Origin: Cyclobacterium qasimii M12-11B
GTDB taxonomy: Bacteria; Bacteroidota; Bacteroidia; Cytophagales; Cyclobacteriaceae
NCBI RefSeq assembly: GCF_000427295.1
Contig: NZ_ATNM01000018.1
Location: forward strand, 1 to 64,000
DNA: 64,000 bases
Direction of reading: 5' to 3'
The translations under genes and the position numbers were made by a program. The notes beneath the pieces were generated by a model. The model had not been told where the DNA came from. It worked only from the letters and a program-made list of their open reading frames with translations, and did no database searches. Shown one piece after another: positions 8,891 to 18,360 of this stretch. How positions within the stretch are numbered: position 1 is the stretch's first letter; each line of letters starts with the position of its first letter.

Positions 8891-10714
8891 TTAGTAATTT
8901 GGATTTTGAACAATATTAGGAGCTTTATTCAATTCCTCAGTTGAAATGGGTAGCCAATACATTTTACTGGTAACCGGACCTCGATTAAATGCTGTTATTT
9001 GTTGCCATGTTGTTGTCAGAGAATTTTCCTTTGTAGTTTGCACAATATCTATACCCAGAACTGGACTCAATGATTGCTCTAAAATCTTCCACCTCCTAAT
9101 ATCATACCATCTCTTTTCTTCAAAAGCGAATTCAATTTTCCTTTCGTGTCGCAAAGCATCTTTAATATTTTCAGTAAAATTGGGAAGTCCAGCACGGTTC
9201 CTTATCATATTAATATATTGAGTAGCTTCACTATAATCTCCCAGTTCAAGACATGCTTCTGCATAATTTAAAATTATTTCGGCATACCTGAATTCAATCC
9301 AAACATTTGTATTTGCCTCAGACCTTCCTATAATTTCGTGGTCCAACATTTTTTTCATTACATAACCTGTAAAACTTCCACTCCAATTTTGGACTGGCCC
9401 TTGACGAGTATCAAGTCCAAATCTAGTAGAAGTAGTTTCATCTTCCATTATATTTACATGTGTTCGTCTTTCGTAAATTCCAACAGGATCTATTTGTACT
9501 AAATTATCAAAACGTGGCTGAAACAATGCACTATCATACAAGATCGAAGCATAAAATCTTGGTTCACGATATTTATAGATATTTTTATGTGAATATTTAT
9601 TAGAGTTATTTATATAAAAATTATCAGCATCAATAGAAAAATGTTCATTAAAACTTGAGCCATCTTCCATTTCATAATCGTCAACAAAATTCTGAGTTAT
9701 ATTCATACTTGACCAATTATTATTTCCATTTGGGCCCATCCAAAGATTCATTGAATGTCTATTCCCTACATCACTAACAAACATTTTACCCCAAATGACT
9801 TCTTCATTTGAAAGGTCTTGTGCGCGGAAAAAGTCATAGTAATTTTTTGCAATGGCTCCTTTATCGGGAGCACCAAAATCAGCTAACTGAAGAGTACCGA
9901 GGTCCATTACGTCTTTCGCAGCATCCTTAGCTGCAACCCACAAAGCTTGCCTATTTTCGTTGATGTAACCCACAAGTTCATTTTCCGCAGTACCATCAGC
10001 AGTAAGATCACTAGCTGCAAATAATAAAATTCTAGACTTTAGAGATAATGCAGCCTCCTTTGAAGCTCTTCCCAATTCCATGTCCTTTTTAAAGTTTAGC
10101 AATTTAGCTGCCTCATCACATTCTGACAAAATAAAATTTACAGTTTCTTTAAAAGAAGATCGAGTAATAATGGAAAAATCATCTCCTAATACGCTAGGTT
10201 CTTTTAAAATCGGTAAACCTCCGTATGAGCGGCACATTTGCGTATATGCATACGCCCTAAGAAATAGCGCTTCACCTTTTAAAACTTCTGTTCTTTCTTT
10301 AATATCAGGCTGGGCAGATTCGGGATACCCTTCAACAACTTTGTCAATATTAGAAAGGAATACATTTATTCTTTGAACATTATTAAACAACCACCAAGTC
10401 ACTTGACCATGAGATTTACTCCCCATGTTTTCCCACGTAGAAGCTACATTATCCGCACTTATTACACCATCAAGATAACCAACCATATGCTTACTATAGG
10501 CCTCGTCAGTTACTGCTGAGAGCATTGTATAGCCTTTAAAACCATGGCTAGTACCATTATAACAACCCTTCAAATAAGCATCTGCTAAATTAATATCAGA
10601 CCATACTGTTGGGTCAGAATATTTATCTAATGGTACCTCATCCAAGATACTTTCATTACAAGATATAAGAAATAATATTACAATTAACGGATATATTTTT
10701 TTGTATAATTTCAT
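8891..10714 (-). CDS. SusD/RagB-family outer-membrane lipoprotein
   Basis: A 607-residue nutrient-binding lipoprotein that caps the SusC channel on the cell surface. I start it at MKLYKKIYPLIV (10714), which gives a normal lipoprotein signal ending in LFLISC near residue 19. An ATG 12 bases earlier is possible. SusD features include TPR-like helices (EALFLRAYAYTQMCRSYGG), the FRYAEIILNYAEACLELGD segment and the C-terminal RHERKIEFAFEEKRWYDIRR. It starts 19 bases after the SusC stop and is clearly its operon partner. The ligand cannot be read from sequence; no glycoside hydrolase is attached to this locus. Confidence 0.92.
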   Translation of the reverse strand: MKLYKKIYPLIVILFLISCNESILDEVPLDKYSDPTVWSDINLADAYLKGCYNGTSHGFKGYTMLSAVTDEAYSKHMVGYLDGVISADNVASTWENMGSKSHGQVTWWLFNNVQRINVFLSNIDKVVEGYPESAQPDIKERTEVLKGEALFLRAYAYTQMCRSYGGLPILKEPSVLGDDFSIITRSSFKETVNFILSECDEAAKLLNFKKDMELGRASKEAALSLKSRILLFAASDLTADGTAENELVGYINENRQALWVAAKDAAKDVMDLGTLQLADFGAPDKGAIAKNYYDFFRAQDLSNEEVIWGKMFVSDVGNRHSMNLWMGPNGNNNWSSMNITQNFVDDYEMEDGSSFNEHFSIDADNFYINNSNKYSHKNIYKYREPRFYASILYDSALFQPRFDNLVQIDPVGIYERRTHVNIMEDETTSTRFGLDTRQGPVQNWSGSFTGYVMKKMLDHEIIGRSEANTNVWIEFRYAEIILNYAEACLELGDYSEATQYINMIRNRAGLPNFTENIKDALRHERKIEFAFEEKRWYDIRRWKILEQSLSPVLGIDIVQTTKENSLTTTWQQITAFNRGPVTSKMYWLPISTEELNKAPNIVQNPNY

Positions 10715-10733
10715 AGCTATAATCAATATTTTA

Positions 10734-13700
10734 TTAAAATGATACTTCTATTCCTAAAGAATAAACTTTCATTAATGGATAATTACTAATACTACCTAGT
10801 TCTGGATCCATTAATTTATTTTTGGAATATAATAAGAATAGATTTTGGCCCGAAAAATATATTTGAGAACTTTTTAGCCGTGCGAAATTATTTATATATT
10901 CTGGAATTATATATGATATTTGTAGATTTTTTAATCGAGCAAAACTGGAATTATGAAAACCATAATTAGTCTTATGGCTTCCTCTCCAGTACTCTTCATC
11001 TCTTTCAAAAGCCCTTGGCTTATCCGATATATTATTTTCAGGAGTCCATCTTCCCTCTGCATCGTACATGAAATAGTTTCCTCCTGAACCCTGAATTACA
11101 TTATAAATTTCTTTTTGAACATTCCCAACGCCTTGAACTAAAGCTCTAACAGCCCAGTTTTTATAAGTTAATGATAAATTTAAACCAAATGTAATTTCAG
11201 GATTTACTGTTCTATCAAATAGAATCCTATCGTCATTAGTGATATCACCATCTCCATCATAATCTTCAATAATAATATCTCCAGGTCGAGCTCCAGATAC
11301 ATGTGGCAATGAGTTTACGTGCTCCTCATTTCTAAATATTCCAATAGAATTATAAAGCAATGCTGCACCCTGAGGGTGTCCAGTTTCTACTTGCCAAGGT
11401 ACGTTCCTAGCAGGCTCATCAAATTCAATTACTCTATTTCTAGCAAAAGAAAAATTACCATTGATAGCATAAGATAAATCATTAACTTCATTTCCATATC
11501 CCAATATAATTTCAACACCTTTATTGTCGACAATACCAAAATTTTCATCCGGCAAGCCTAAGCCAGTGAATCCTGGCACTGAGGCATTTCTCTTTACAAG
11601 TATTTCATCCCGTCTTTGGTAAAAGTAATCAACCTCAAAATTCATTTTATTATTTAACAATAGGGATTCGAAACCCACATTAAATATGTTGGCCACTTCC
11701 CAAGTTATAAATGGATTTGAAACACCATCTTGCATCAAACTAGATGCATAATTTTTACTTTCTCCAAAAACAGTTCCAGTGCCAAATTGATAATTTGTTA
11801 GATATTGAAAGGCATCCACTCTATCATTTCCCATTTGACCCCATGAAGCCTTAAGTTTTAAATAATCGATATAATTCAATTTTTCTTTCCAAAAACTTTC
11901 TTCAGACACCTTCCAACCAGCAAGTACACTAGGGAAATTTCCCCATCGACCATTTTCTTTCTCAAATCGTAAGGAACCATCTCGACGAAATGAAAATTGA
12001 AATAAATATTTTTCTTTAAAATCATAACTTAACCTTCCGAAATAGTTTATTCTTGAATCTATACTAACCCATGACCCTATATTTTGATCTAGATTCCCCC
12101 CTGCAAATAGATACGGTAACTTATCCGAAATAAAATATCTACGAAATGCATCAATTCCTTTACCCTGGTATTTTGAACCTTCGTATGCAATAAAAGTGTT
12201 CAAATTATGTTCCCCATTAAAGGTTTTACTATAATTAGTCTTTAAATTGTAGGTACTTGTTTTGCTATCATCATAATAATCCTGTACGCGTGGCTCAGTA
12301 TAACCTGCCTCATACCCCAATAAAAAATCAGAACCATCTTCTTTCCCACTATTTCCATTGGCATAATATGCGGCTTTATCTAATGTGTGCAATGTCCATG
12401 GTTTTTGAAACAACTTCCTAACTTGGAATTCCATATCATAAGCATAATAACCACTTACTTCTAATCCTTCAACTTTTGGGATCTTAAGCCTAGCAGTAAT
12501 CATATTCTGACTTCTATATTTCTTAGTATCATCAAATCCTGTAGCAAAAGAGGTAGAAACAACAGCTTGATCCCCATATTCTATATCTGGTCCGGGCAAA
12601 CCATTTGGATAAGTAGCCACTTCAGTAGGCTTACTTCTAATCAATGAATTATTAAAAATTGAATTTGCGCTTTTTGTTGGGTACATTTTATCTTCCTCAG
12701 ACCCGTTAATATCTAAAGCAATACTGAGGTACTCATTAACTTGAATATCTACATTAGCTCTCAGATTATAGCGATTATATGATGTCGCATTATTTTTATA
12801 TATCCCATCGTCGAAAACCTTACCGAAAGAAGTATAGTATTTAATATTATCACTACCTCCACTGACTGAAAAAGTATGATGATTAGTATTGGTAAACTTG
12901 GTAAGAACCGCATCATACCAATCAGTATTTGGATGGGTCCATGGGTAATCCCCTGAACCAAATTTTTCGATATCCTGAATTGAGTACGCCATATTGTTTT
13001 CAGGAATGTTTTTGTAAGACTGAACCTCCCTTATCATTTGAGCATAAGTAACCGCATCTGCCATTTCTGGTAACATTGTAGGAGAACTTAAACCTCTATT
13101 GAAGCTATACTTAAATAATGGAGAAGTATTTTCCTTTCCACGTTTGGTCGTGACTAGAATTACCCCATTAGCAGCCCGAGCTCCATAAATAGCAGCAGAT
13201 GCATCCTTCAAAACTGATAAGCTTTCAATATCTCCAGCCTCAAGAGAATTCAGATCTCTTCCAGGAATGCCATCAATTACAACCAAAGGAGAATTATTGC
13301 CCAGTGTAGCATATCCCCTAATCGTAATATTAGCTGCGTTGTTTCCTGGTTCCCCATTCTGTTGTTGTACTATTACACCAGGTAATCTTCCAGCAAGAGC
13401 ATTTGACACCATGGATACTGGTGAGGAAGAAAGCTCTTCATTTGATATCGTTGCGATTGACCCAATCACGTTTACCTTTTTCTGTGAACCATATCCAATT
13501 ACGACTACCTCATTTAAAGAAGCCATATCTTCCGTCAAAACTACATCGACTACACTTCTTTCTCCTATTGCCACATTTTCCGTTAGGAAACCTATAAAGG
13601 AAAAAGATAAACTTGAAGCTTCAGGAACAGTTATCGTATATTTTCCATCCAGATCTGTGGCAGTACCAGTGGTGGTCCCTGGCAATAAGATGGTCACCCC

Positions 13701-14153
13701 GGGGATTGGCTCTCCATTTATATCCGTAACTGTACCGGTGATGGTTACATCCGCCAGTTCTGCAATTTCTATTGCCCGCTCAAATTTCCTCGAAGCCAAC
13801 TTTACATGGATATTTTCGTTGATCTGAACAAAATGAAGATCTGTCTGCTGAGAAACCGACACCAATAATTTGTAAAGGCTTTGCTTATCTCCCCCTATTG
13901 AAAGTTTTTGACTTAGATCTATAAGATCATGATTATAAGTAAATTCAAAATCGGTTTTGTTCTCTATCAGTCGGAAGAATTTTGAAAGCGTTTTTCCATT
14001 GAGATGTATTGATAAATTTACGTCTTCAATAGTTTTGCGCTGTGCGTTACCTGTATTGGCCATTAACACGGTGCACATAAAAAGTTGCACCGAAAAGGCA
14101 TATATTAATCTTTTTGACAGCATTATCAGTTGTCTTAGTACAGTTTTTTCCAT
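10734..14153 (-). CDS. SusC/RagA TonB-dependent receptor with STN signalling domain
   Basis: A 1139-residue outer-membrane transporter. Order of parts: signal sequence to about residue 38, STN (secretin/TonB N-terminal) domain about 40-118, carboxypeptidase-regulatory-like beta domain about 136-210 (ITGTVTDINGEPIPGVTILL), plug about 215-340 (SLNEVVVIGYGSQKK, then LKDASAAIYGARAANG), then the 22-strand barrel ending in aromatic VYSLGIEVSF. The STN domain means it can signal to the periplasmic part of an anti-sigma factor, which fits the FecR and sigma genes upstream. It is followed closely by SusD. A strong hairpin separates it from the FecR gene. Confidence 0.93.
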   Translation of the reverse strand: MEKTVLRQLIMLSKRLIYAFSVQLFMCTVLMANTGNAQRKTIEDVNLSIHLNGKTLSKFFRLIENKTDFEFTYNHDLIDLSQKLSIGGDKQSLYKLLVSVSQQTDLHFVQINENIHVKLASRKFERAIEIAELADVTITGTVTDINGEPIPGVTILLPGTTTGTATDLDGKYTITVPEASSLSFSFIGFLTENVAIGERSVVDVVLTEDMASLNEVVVIGYGSQKKVNVIGSIATISNEELSSSPVSMVSNALAGRLPGVIVQQQNGEPGNNAANITIRGYATLGNNSPLVVIDGIPGRDLNSLEAGDIESLSVLKDASAAIYGARAANGVILVTTKRGKENTSPLFKYSFNRGLSSPTMLPEMADAVTYAQMIREVQSYKNIPENNMAYSIQDIEKFGSGDYPWTHPNTDWYDAVLTKFTNTNHHTFSVSGGSDNIKYYTSFGKVFDDGIYKNNATSYNRYNLRANVDIQVNEYLSIALDINGSEEDKMYPTKSANSIFNNSLIRSKPTEVATYPNGLPGPDIEYGDQAVVSTSFATGFDDTKKYRSQNMITARLKIPKVEGLEVSGYYAYDMEFQVRKLFQKPWTLHTLDKAAYYANGNSGKEDGSDFLLGYEAGYTEPRVQDYYDDSKTSTYNLKTNYSKTFNGEHNLNTFIAYEGSKYQGKGIDAFRRYFISDKLPYLFAGGNLDQNIGSWVSIDSRINYFGRLSYDFKEKYLFQFSFRRDGSLRFEKENGRWGNFPSVLAGWKVSEESFWKEKLNYIDYLKLKASWGQMGNDRVDAFQYLTNYQFGTGTVFGESKNYASSLMQDGVSNPFITWEVANIFNVGFESLLLNNKMNFEVDYFYQRRDEILVKRNASVPGFTGLGLPDENFGIVDNKGVEIILGYGNEVNDLSYAINGNFSFARNRVIEFDEPARNVPWQVETGHPQGAALLYNSIGIFRNEEHVNSLPHVSGARPGDIIIEDYDGDGDITNDDRILFDRTVNPEITFGLNLSLTYKNWAVRALVQGVGNVQKEIYNVIQGSGGNYFMYDAEGRWTPENNISDKPRAFERDEEYWRGSHKTNYGFHNSSFARLKNLQISYIIPEYINNFARLKSSQIYFSGQNLFLLYSKNKLMDPELGSISNYPLMKVYSLGIEVSF

Positions 14154-14228
14154 AATTTTGTTTTGTTTAAGTTTTGTGACTTAGATGATGACCTTAGTAA
14201 GTTGTGAGATGCTAGTAAGGTCTAATTA

Positions 14229-14267
14229 AGGCAAGGTTTTGTTCCATTCAGGAACGAAATCCTGCCT
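14229..14267. terminator. Hairpin between fecR-like gene and susC
   Basis: A 17-bp near-perfect stem (14229-14245 with 14251-14267; two mismatches and one G-T pair) has a 5-base loop. A T run follows on the plus strand, not on the transcribed minus strand. It lies about 35 bases past the FecR stop and about 75 bases before the SusC start. It may be a processing or attenuating structure that gives sigma-fecR and susCD different levels. Confidence 0.45.
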
Positions 14268-14300
14268 TTTTTAACTGCTATTTATTTTTTTCTTTTCATG

Positions 14301-15362
14301 TCATATAGGGTTGGTGATGGTCACTATCTTATCTTCAATCTTAAATGCCAGTCCGGAGGATAGGAAAATTCCACTTAAAACATTTTCCAGATTTTCGTCT
14401 TTATAAATGCCAGAATAAGTCATATTTGCATTTGGCCTACCTTGCAACAAAATCTTTACTCCAAACCAATTTTCCACTTTCTCCTTAACCTCAAAGAAGG
14501 AATTTCTTTTAAAGACCAATACCTTATCCTTCCACCCTGTAATGTATAAGGGATCAAAAGAAGTTTTAAGAAGTGCCCCTTCTTTATCCCTCATCATCAT
14601 TTCAGAAGGCGAAAGAGACATCTGATTGCCTTTCTCATCCTTGATATTCACTTTACCAGTTACTAGCGCAACTGATAAAGCTCCATTTTTCTTCTTATTA
14701 ACATTAAAGGAGGTGCCCAGCACCATGATTTGGGTTTGGCCTGTTTCTACTACAAATGGCCTTGCCTCTTTTTGAACTTCAAAAAAGGCTTCTCCCTCAA
14801 GACTCACTAATCGTATGCTGTCATTAAACTCGGAGATATAGCTAATTTCACTTCCTGAGTTGAGAAAAATCTTAGTCCCATCAGATAAGCTCAAGACTGA
14901 TTTCTTACCGGCGGGGTTAGTTCTTTTAATCAATGTACTTGAATAAGTCTGCTGATCAACGTTCTTTGACGTTTGGACTATCATTTGAAAACTAATCCCG
15001 AGGCAAAAAAGAATTAATAAGCCTGCAGCTATACCACGCCAAGGGAAGCTAAAATCAAGAAAACTACCAGCTCTCTGCAGTTTTTTCGGCTCAGAAATAC
15101 TTTTGGCTTTTATAATATTTTCGAAAGTTTCAACATAGCAATTATCATCCATAATCGGGTTATCCTGGTATTTAACAGAACTGATGATAAAAATTGCCTG
15201 TAGCACCACATCCCTTTTTTCAGGGTTCTGTGTCAACCATTTTTCCCAAAAATGCTTGTTGTTTTCATTTGGGTGTTTTACCCATTGGATAAAAAAATCA
15301 TCCATTATGAAGTTTTCAATATTGTAATCTTTATATTTCATATTGCGTGGGTAGATGTCCAC
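14301..15362 (-). CDS. FecR-family anti-sigma / signal-transducing protein
   Basis: A 353-residue inner-membrane regulator. The N-terminal cytoplasmic part (about 1-100) holds the sigma factor. One membrane helix lies near residues 112-130 (GIAAGLLILFCLGISFQMIV), and the periplasmic FecR domain follows (LSDGTKIFLNSGSEI, LEGEAFFEVQKEARPFVV). A DUF4974-type C-terminal segment senses the STN domain. The listed start is a GTG that overlaps the sigma stop codon by one base (TAGTG); an ATG seven codons later (15341) is also possible. The overlap implies translational coupling with the sigma gene. Confidence 0.88.
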   Translation of the reverse strand: MDIYPRNMKYKDYNIENFIMDDFFIQWVKHPNENNKHFWEKWLTQNPEKRDVVLQAIFIISSVKYQDNPIMDDNCYVETFENIIKAKSISEPKKLQRAGSFLDFSFPWRGIAAGLLILFCLGISFQMIVQTSKNVDQQTYSSTLIKRTNPAGKKSVLSLSDGTKIFLNSGSEISYISEFNDSIRLVSLEGEAFFEVQKEARPFVVETGQTQIMVLGTSFNVNKKKNGALSVALVTGKVNIKDEKGNQMSLSPSEMMMRDKEGALLKTSFDPLYITGWKDKVLVFKRNSFFEVKEKVENWFGVKILLQGRPNANMTYSGIYKDENLENVLSGIFLSSGLAFKIEDKIVTITNPI

Positions 15363-16039
15363 TAATTAAATCGTTTTATTTTTTCTTTGATAAAAACTTT
15401 TAAAGTTTCCAAAGCTCGATAAATAATTTTTCTTGCAGATTTGACTTTGCTAAATCCCAACACCTCAGCAATTTCCTTATAATTCATATCCTCTTCAATC
15501 AATAGCAAAACTGCTTGCCGCTGGCGGGAAGTTAGTTGGTTCATTGCAAATTTGATCTTCCCCTGCATTTCGAGGTCATATTCTTGTTGAATGAGTTTGG
15601 TTTCATGACATATTTCTATGGGGAATATTCGCTCATCAATTTCCCCAGAATTATGAATGTATCGCTTCTCAGCGTTTATGCTTCTTATCACCTCTCTCTG
15701 CATTATTTTATATAAATAAGCCTTAATGCTATTCACTTTAGTCAAACTTCCTCTCCTACTCCTTAAATAAATAAAGATGTCTTGAATACAATCTTGAAGA
15801 ATAGCTTCATCTTTTGAAAACTGCCAACCATACCGAAATAATGCTGGAACATAAACCCTGTAGATGTAATTAAATGCAGACTCATTGCCCTTATCGAATG
15901 CTTTCCAAATTTCCCGATCTGTACTATTTTCATATTTTCTGACATAGTCAGAATGCTTTAAAGGCAGAATTTCTGGATTTTTGATGTGTTGTGGATTTTG
16001 CATCTTTGGTGCAGGTGTCTTTTTTAGGGCGTTTAACAA
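15362..16039 (-). CDS. ECF RNA polymerase sigma factor, FecI-like
   Basis: A 225-residue sigma-70 family factor with region 2 near residues 58-125 (FNYIYRVYVPALFRYGWQF, ILQDCIQDIFIYL) and region 4 near 165-215 (LTSRQRQAVLLLIEEDMNYKEIA, then LGFSKVKSARK). The first 40 residues are unusually long and basic, so a start at MQNPQHIKN (12 codons later) is possible. It heads the sigma-fecR-susC-susD group and probably directs transcription of susCD when the receptor is occupied. Confidence 0.88.
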   Translation of the reverse strand: MLNALKKTPAPKMQNPQHIKNPEILPLKHSDYVRKYENSTDREIWKAFDKGNESAFNYIYRVYVPALFRYGWQFSKDEAILQDCIQDIFIYLRSRRGSLTKVNSIKAYLYKIMQREVIRSINAEKRYIHNSGEIDERIFPIEICHETKLIQQEYDLEMQGKIKFAMNQLTSRQRQAVLLLIEEDMNYKEIAEVLGFSKVKSARKIIYRALETLKVFIKEKIKRFN

Positions 16040-16684
16040 CTAGAGGAGAGATAGTCTATTATGCCCCCAAAAAATTTAAAATAATTTACCAGGGACATTA
16101 ATGGATTGAATAATAGATTAAACCATTTCTCTTTATTAAGAATTATTTCCCAAATTTATTCGGGATGAATTTGAAAATTAAACCCCCTATATTATTTTCA
16201 TAATAAGTTATTATTAATATTAATTAACCCTATTAATGATTAGTAACAATAAAATTTTCATTTATACACCATATTTATAAATAACATTATATTTGGCAAT
16301 TACTCATTTTATTATGTATACTTATTTTGAATATTTTATATATCACAGAATTAGGTATTAACATTTTATTAACATTAAAATTTGATTCGGTGAAAAACAC
16401 CTAAATTCAAAATGCACTAAACCCATTTAATTATTGCACGGAGCAATTCTTAAAAAAGTCAAAAAACCTTTTTACGAAATTCGGAGTTAAAAATTAAAGA
16501 GTATTAACAAATTGAAAACAGACTAAAAGTTCACCATTATGGCTTATTTACTTGAAAAATGTGAAGCTTCAATACCCACAAAGGACAATAGGATTTAGAT
16601 TATATGAAGTATTCAAAACCATAAACCCAGAAAATTGGATGAATTATTGTGGCATTAATTATTTTATTCTAAAAAGAAAACTAA
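16040..16684. other. AT-rich non-coding region upstream of the first sigma operon and DUF421
   Basis: About 645 bases between divergent transcripts. Very AT-rich, with many TTAAT/ATTAAT steps around 16190-16390. No reading frame, tRNA or strong hairpin is seen. It should contain the promoters of the sigma-fecR operon (minus) and of the DUF421-CsbD pair (plus). Confidence 0.5.
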
Positions 16685-17206
16685 ATGGAAAGCTTGTTTA
16701 AAACTACTTGGACATCTATTGCTCTAATGGCAATTACAGCTATAGGAATCTATATAACCGTAATTTTGCTAACTAGAATCAGTGGAAAGCGGAGTTTTTC
16801 TAAAATGTCTAGCTTCGACTTTGCAATGACCGTCGCTGTAGGATCTATCATTGCAACTACTATACTGTCTTCATCGGTTAATTTGATTGAGGGGATGTTT
16901 GGTTTGGCTATCGTTTATCTTTTACAAATTACGATCGCTCTGGCTAGAAGAAATAAATTTGTTGAGAAAATGGTGGACAACACGCCATTATTACTAATGG
17001 ATGGAGAAAAAATACTGGGTCACAATCTTAGAAAAGCCAGGGTTTCTGAGAGTGATTTACGCTCAAAATTAAGAGAGGCAAATATTACTCAATTGTCCCA
17101 AGTAAAAGCTGTAGTCTTCGAAACTACGGGTGATATTTCAGTATTACATTCCAATGCAAATCATGCCCTCGATTTATGGTTAATGAAAGATGTAAACAGG
17201 GATTAG
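16685..17206 (+). CDS. DUF421 (YetF-like) membrane protein
   Basis: A 173-residue protein with three hydrophobic segments in its first 95 residues, including the family hallmark LTRISGKRSFSKMSSFDFA. A soluble C-terminal domain follows (LLLMDGEKILGHNLRKARVS, then SQVKAVVFETTGDISVL). This is the DUF421 layout seen in Bacillus YetF, whose soluble domain faces the cytoplasm. The molecular function is unknown. It is followed after 99 bases by a CsbD-like gene on the same strand. Confidence 0.88.
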   Translation: MESLFKTTWTSIALMAITAIGIYITVILLTRISGKRSFSKMSSFDFAMTVAVGSIIATTILSSSVNLIEGMFGLAIVYLLQITIALARRNKFVEKMVDNTPLLLMDGEKILGHNLRKARVSESDLRSKLREANITQLSQVKAVVFETTGDISVLHSNANHALDLWLMKDVNRD

Positions 17207-17305
17207 AATAAATATTTTATTTAGCAATAATAAATTTTATTGAATTAAAGACCTAGGTTAAAGGAGTTTATATTTGATCAATTTAAACCGCTAAAATCAA
17301 AAAAG

Positions 17306-17563
17306 ATGGAGAAGGATATGAACACCGGAAACCTGGAAAACCAGCAGACTGTCCAACAACTTGAAAACAAATGGAGAAACATTAGCTCCACATATAGCAA
17401 AAGATACCCCGCTCTAACAGAAGAAGATATAACTTACAACGATGGGGAATTTGATGCTATGACTGAACGTATTGCCAATCGTACCAAAAGAACTAAGAAA
17501 GAAGTGCAAAACGAAATTCAGAATTGGGAGGATGATATTCATTATATTCCCAAAATGGAATAG
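17306..17563 (+). CDS. CsbD-like stress protein
   Basis: An 85-residue acidic soluble protein. The pattern W-x-x-I...Y-P-A-L-T-E-E-D-I, followed by FDAMTERIANRTKRTKKEV and a closing tryptophan (NEIQNWEDD), fits the CsbD family of general stress proteins, though divergently. The ATG four codons later (MNTGNLENQQ) is an alternative start. It sits between DUF421 and a DUF2383 gene. A long hairpin follows the stop. Confidence 0.65.
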   Translation: MEKDMNTGNLENQQTVQQLENKWRNISSTYSKRYPALTEEDITYNDGEFDAMTERIANRTKRTKKEVQNEIQNWEDDIHYIPKME

Positions 17564-17574
17564 AGAAAATGGTA

Positions 17575-17615
17575 AGTCCAACAAACCTTAGGAAAACCTA
17601 AAGGTTTGTTGGACT
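17575..17615. terminator. Long hairpin terminator between CsbD-like and DUF2383 genes
   Basis: A perfect 15-bp stem (17575-17589 with 17601-17615) has a loop that can extend by a further AGG/CCT pairing. It begins 12 bases past the CsbD-like stop and separates two convergent genes, so it can serve both. The following bases are only moderately T-rich. Confidence 0.65.
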
Positions 17616-17691
17616 ATATTTATTAGATTGTTTAAAAGAAAATATTTTCAACCTTCCCACAACTTACCTGCGAAATTTTACTCCCTATATT

Positions 17692-18144
17692 CTACTCTAT
17701 TAAATCTTCCAAAGTTTTTATCTGCTCCAGATCAGTACGAATTTTTATTGCATGATTTTGGAGTATTTGATCCAGCATAATCGGCAGGTGCTGCACGCCC
17801 AATAATTCTTCATATTCTTCCAGTGCTGCCTTGTCGCCTCGGATTGCTTCCTCAAGCATGGCTTCATCATTGTTTCCTGCAAAAAATGATTTTGCATCCA
17901 TCCAAGCACGGTGTATCGATCCGGTAAAACTACCCTCAGTATTCATTTCATCAAAATTGGCCTCCAATTCTCGCTTTAATCTTAAGTTAAAATCCCTACG
18001 TTCATTTGACCTCTTTAGAAAAAAATTTCTTAAGCCTGGGTGTTGCGTATTTACGGCAGCCGTTTCATATCCCTTCTCTGCATCTTTGTTTTTTTCTAAA
18101 ATTTCTGCAAGTTGGTCGCTGAGCTTTCTATTTGTCGTTTCCAT
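17692..18144 (-). CDS. PA2169/DUF2383-family four-helix protein
   Basis: A 150-residue, almost entirely helical, acidic protein. Motifs of the PA2169 family (DUF2383) are visible: LAEILEKNKDAEKGYETAA, FFLKRSNERRDF, SIHRAWMDAKSFF and EEAIRGDKAALEEYEELL. Ferritin-like folds are typical of this family. The function is unknown, but it is commonly found with stress genes. It is transcribed convergently to the CsbD-like gene. Confidence 0.85.
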   Translation of the reverse strand: METTNRKLSDQLAEILEKNKDAEKGYETAAVNTQHPGLRNFFLKRSNERRDFNLRLKRELEANFDEMNTEGSFTGSIHRAWMDAKSFFAGNNDEAMLEEAIRGDKAALEEYEELLGVQHLPIMLDQILQNHAIKIRTDLEQIKTLEDLIE

Positions 18145-18360
18145 TTTTTTATTTCGTTATAGGTTCAATACGTTTATCAATTTATGGGTAATAATCGCTT
18201 CATCTTAACTTGAAAAAATGCTTTTTTAATTTGAAAAAAATAGAAATGAAAATTTGGGTTGACAGAAATATAGGATAATCAAAATCAAGGAAACGCTTCT
18301 ATGAAGCGTGGCGTTTACTTGCTATTTTCCAAATATAGATATTATAAAATAAGCTTGGAT

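Noticed and set aside
13267-13827. A 186-residue plus-strand frame opposite the SusC N-terminal region.
   Set aside because: It is antisense to a well-supported SusC gene, has no family pattern and only mirrors its codon structure.
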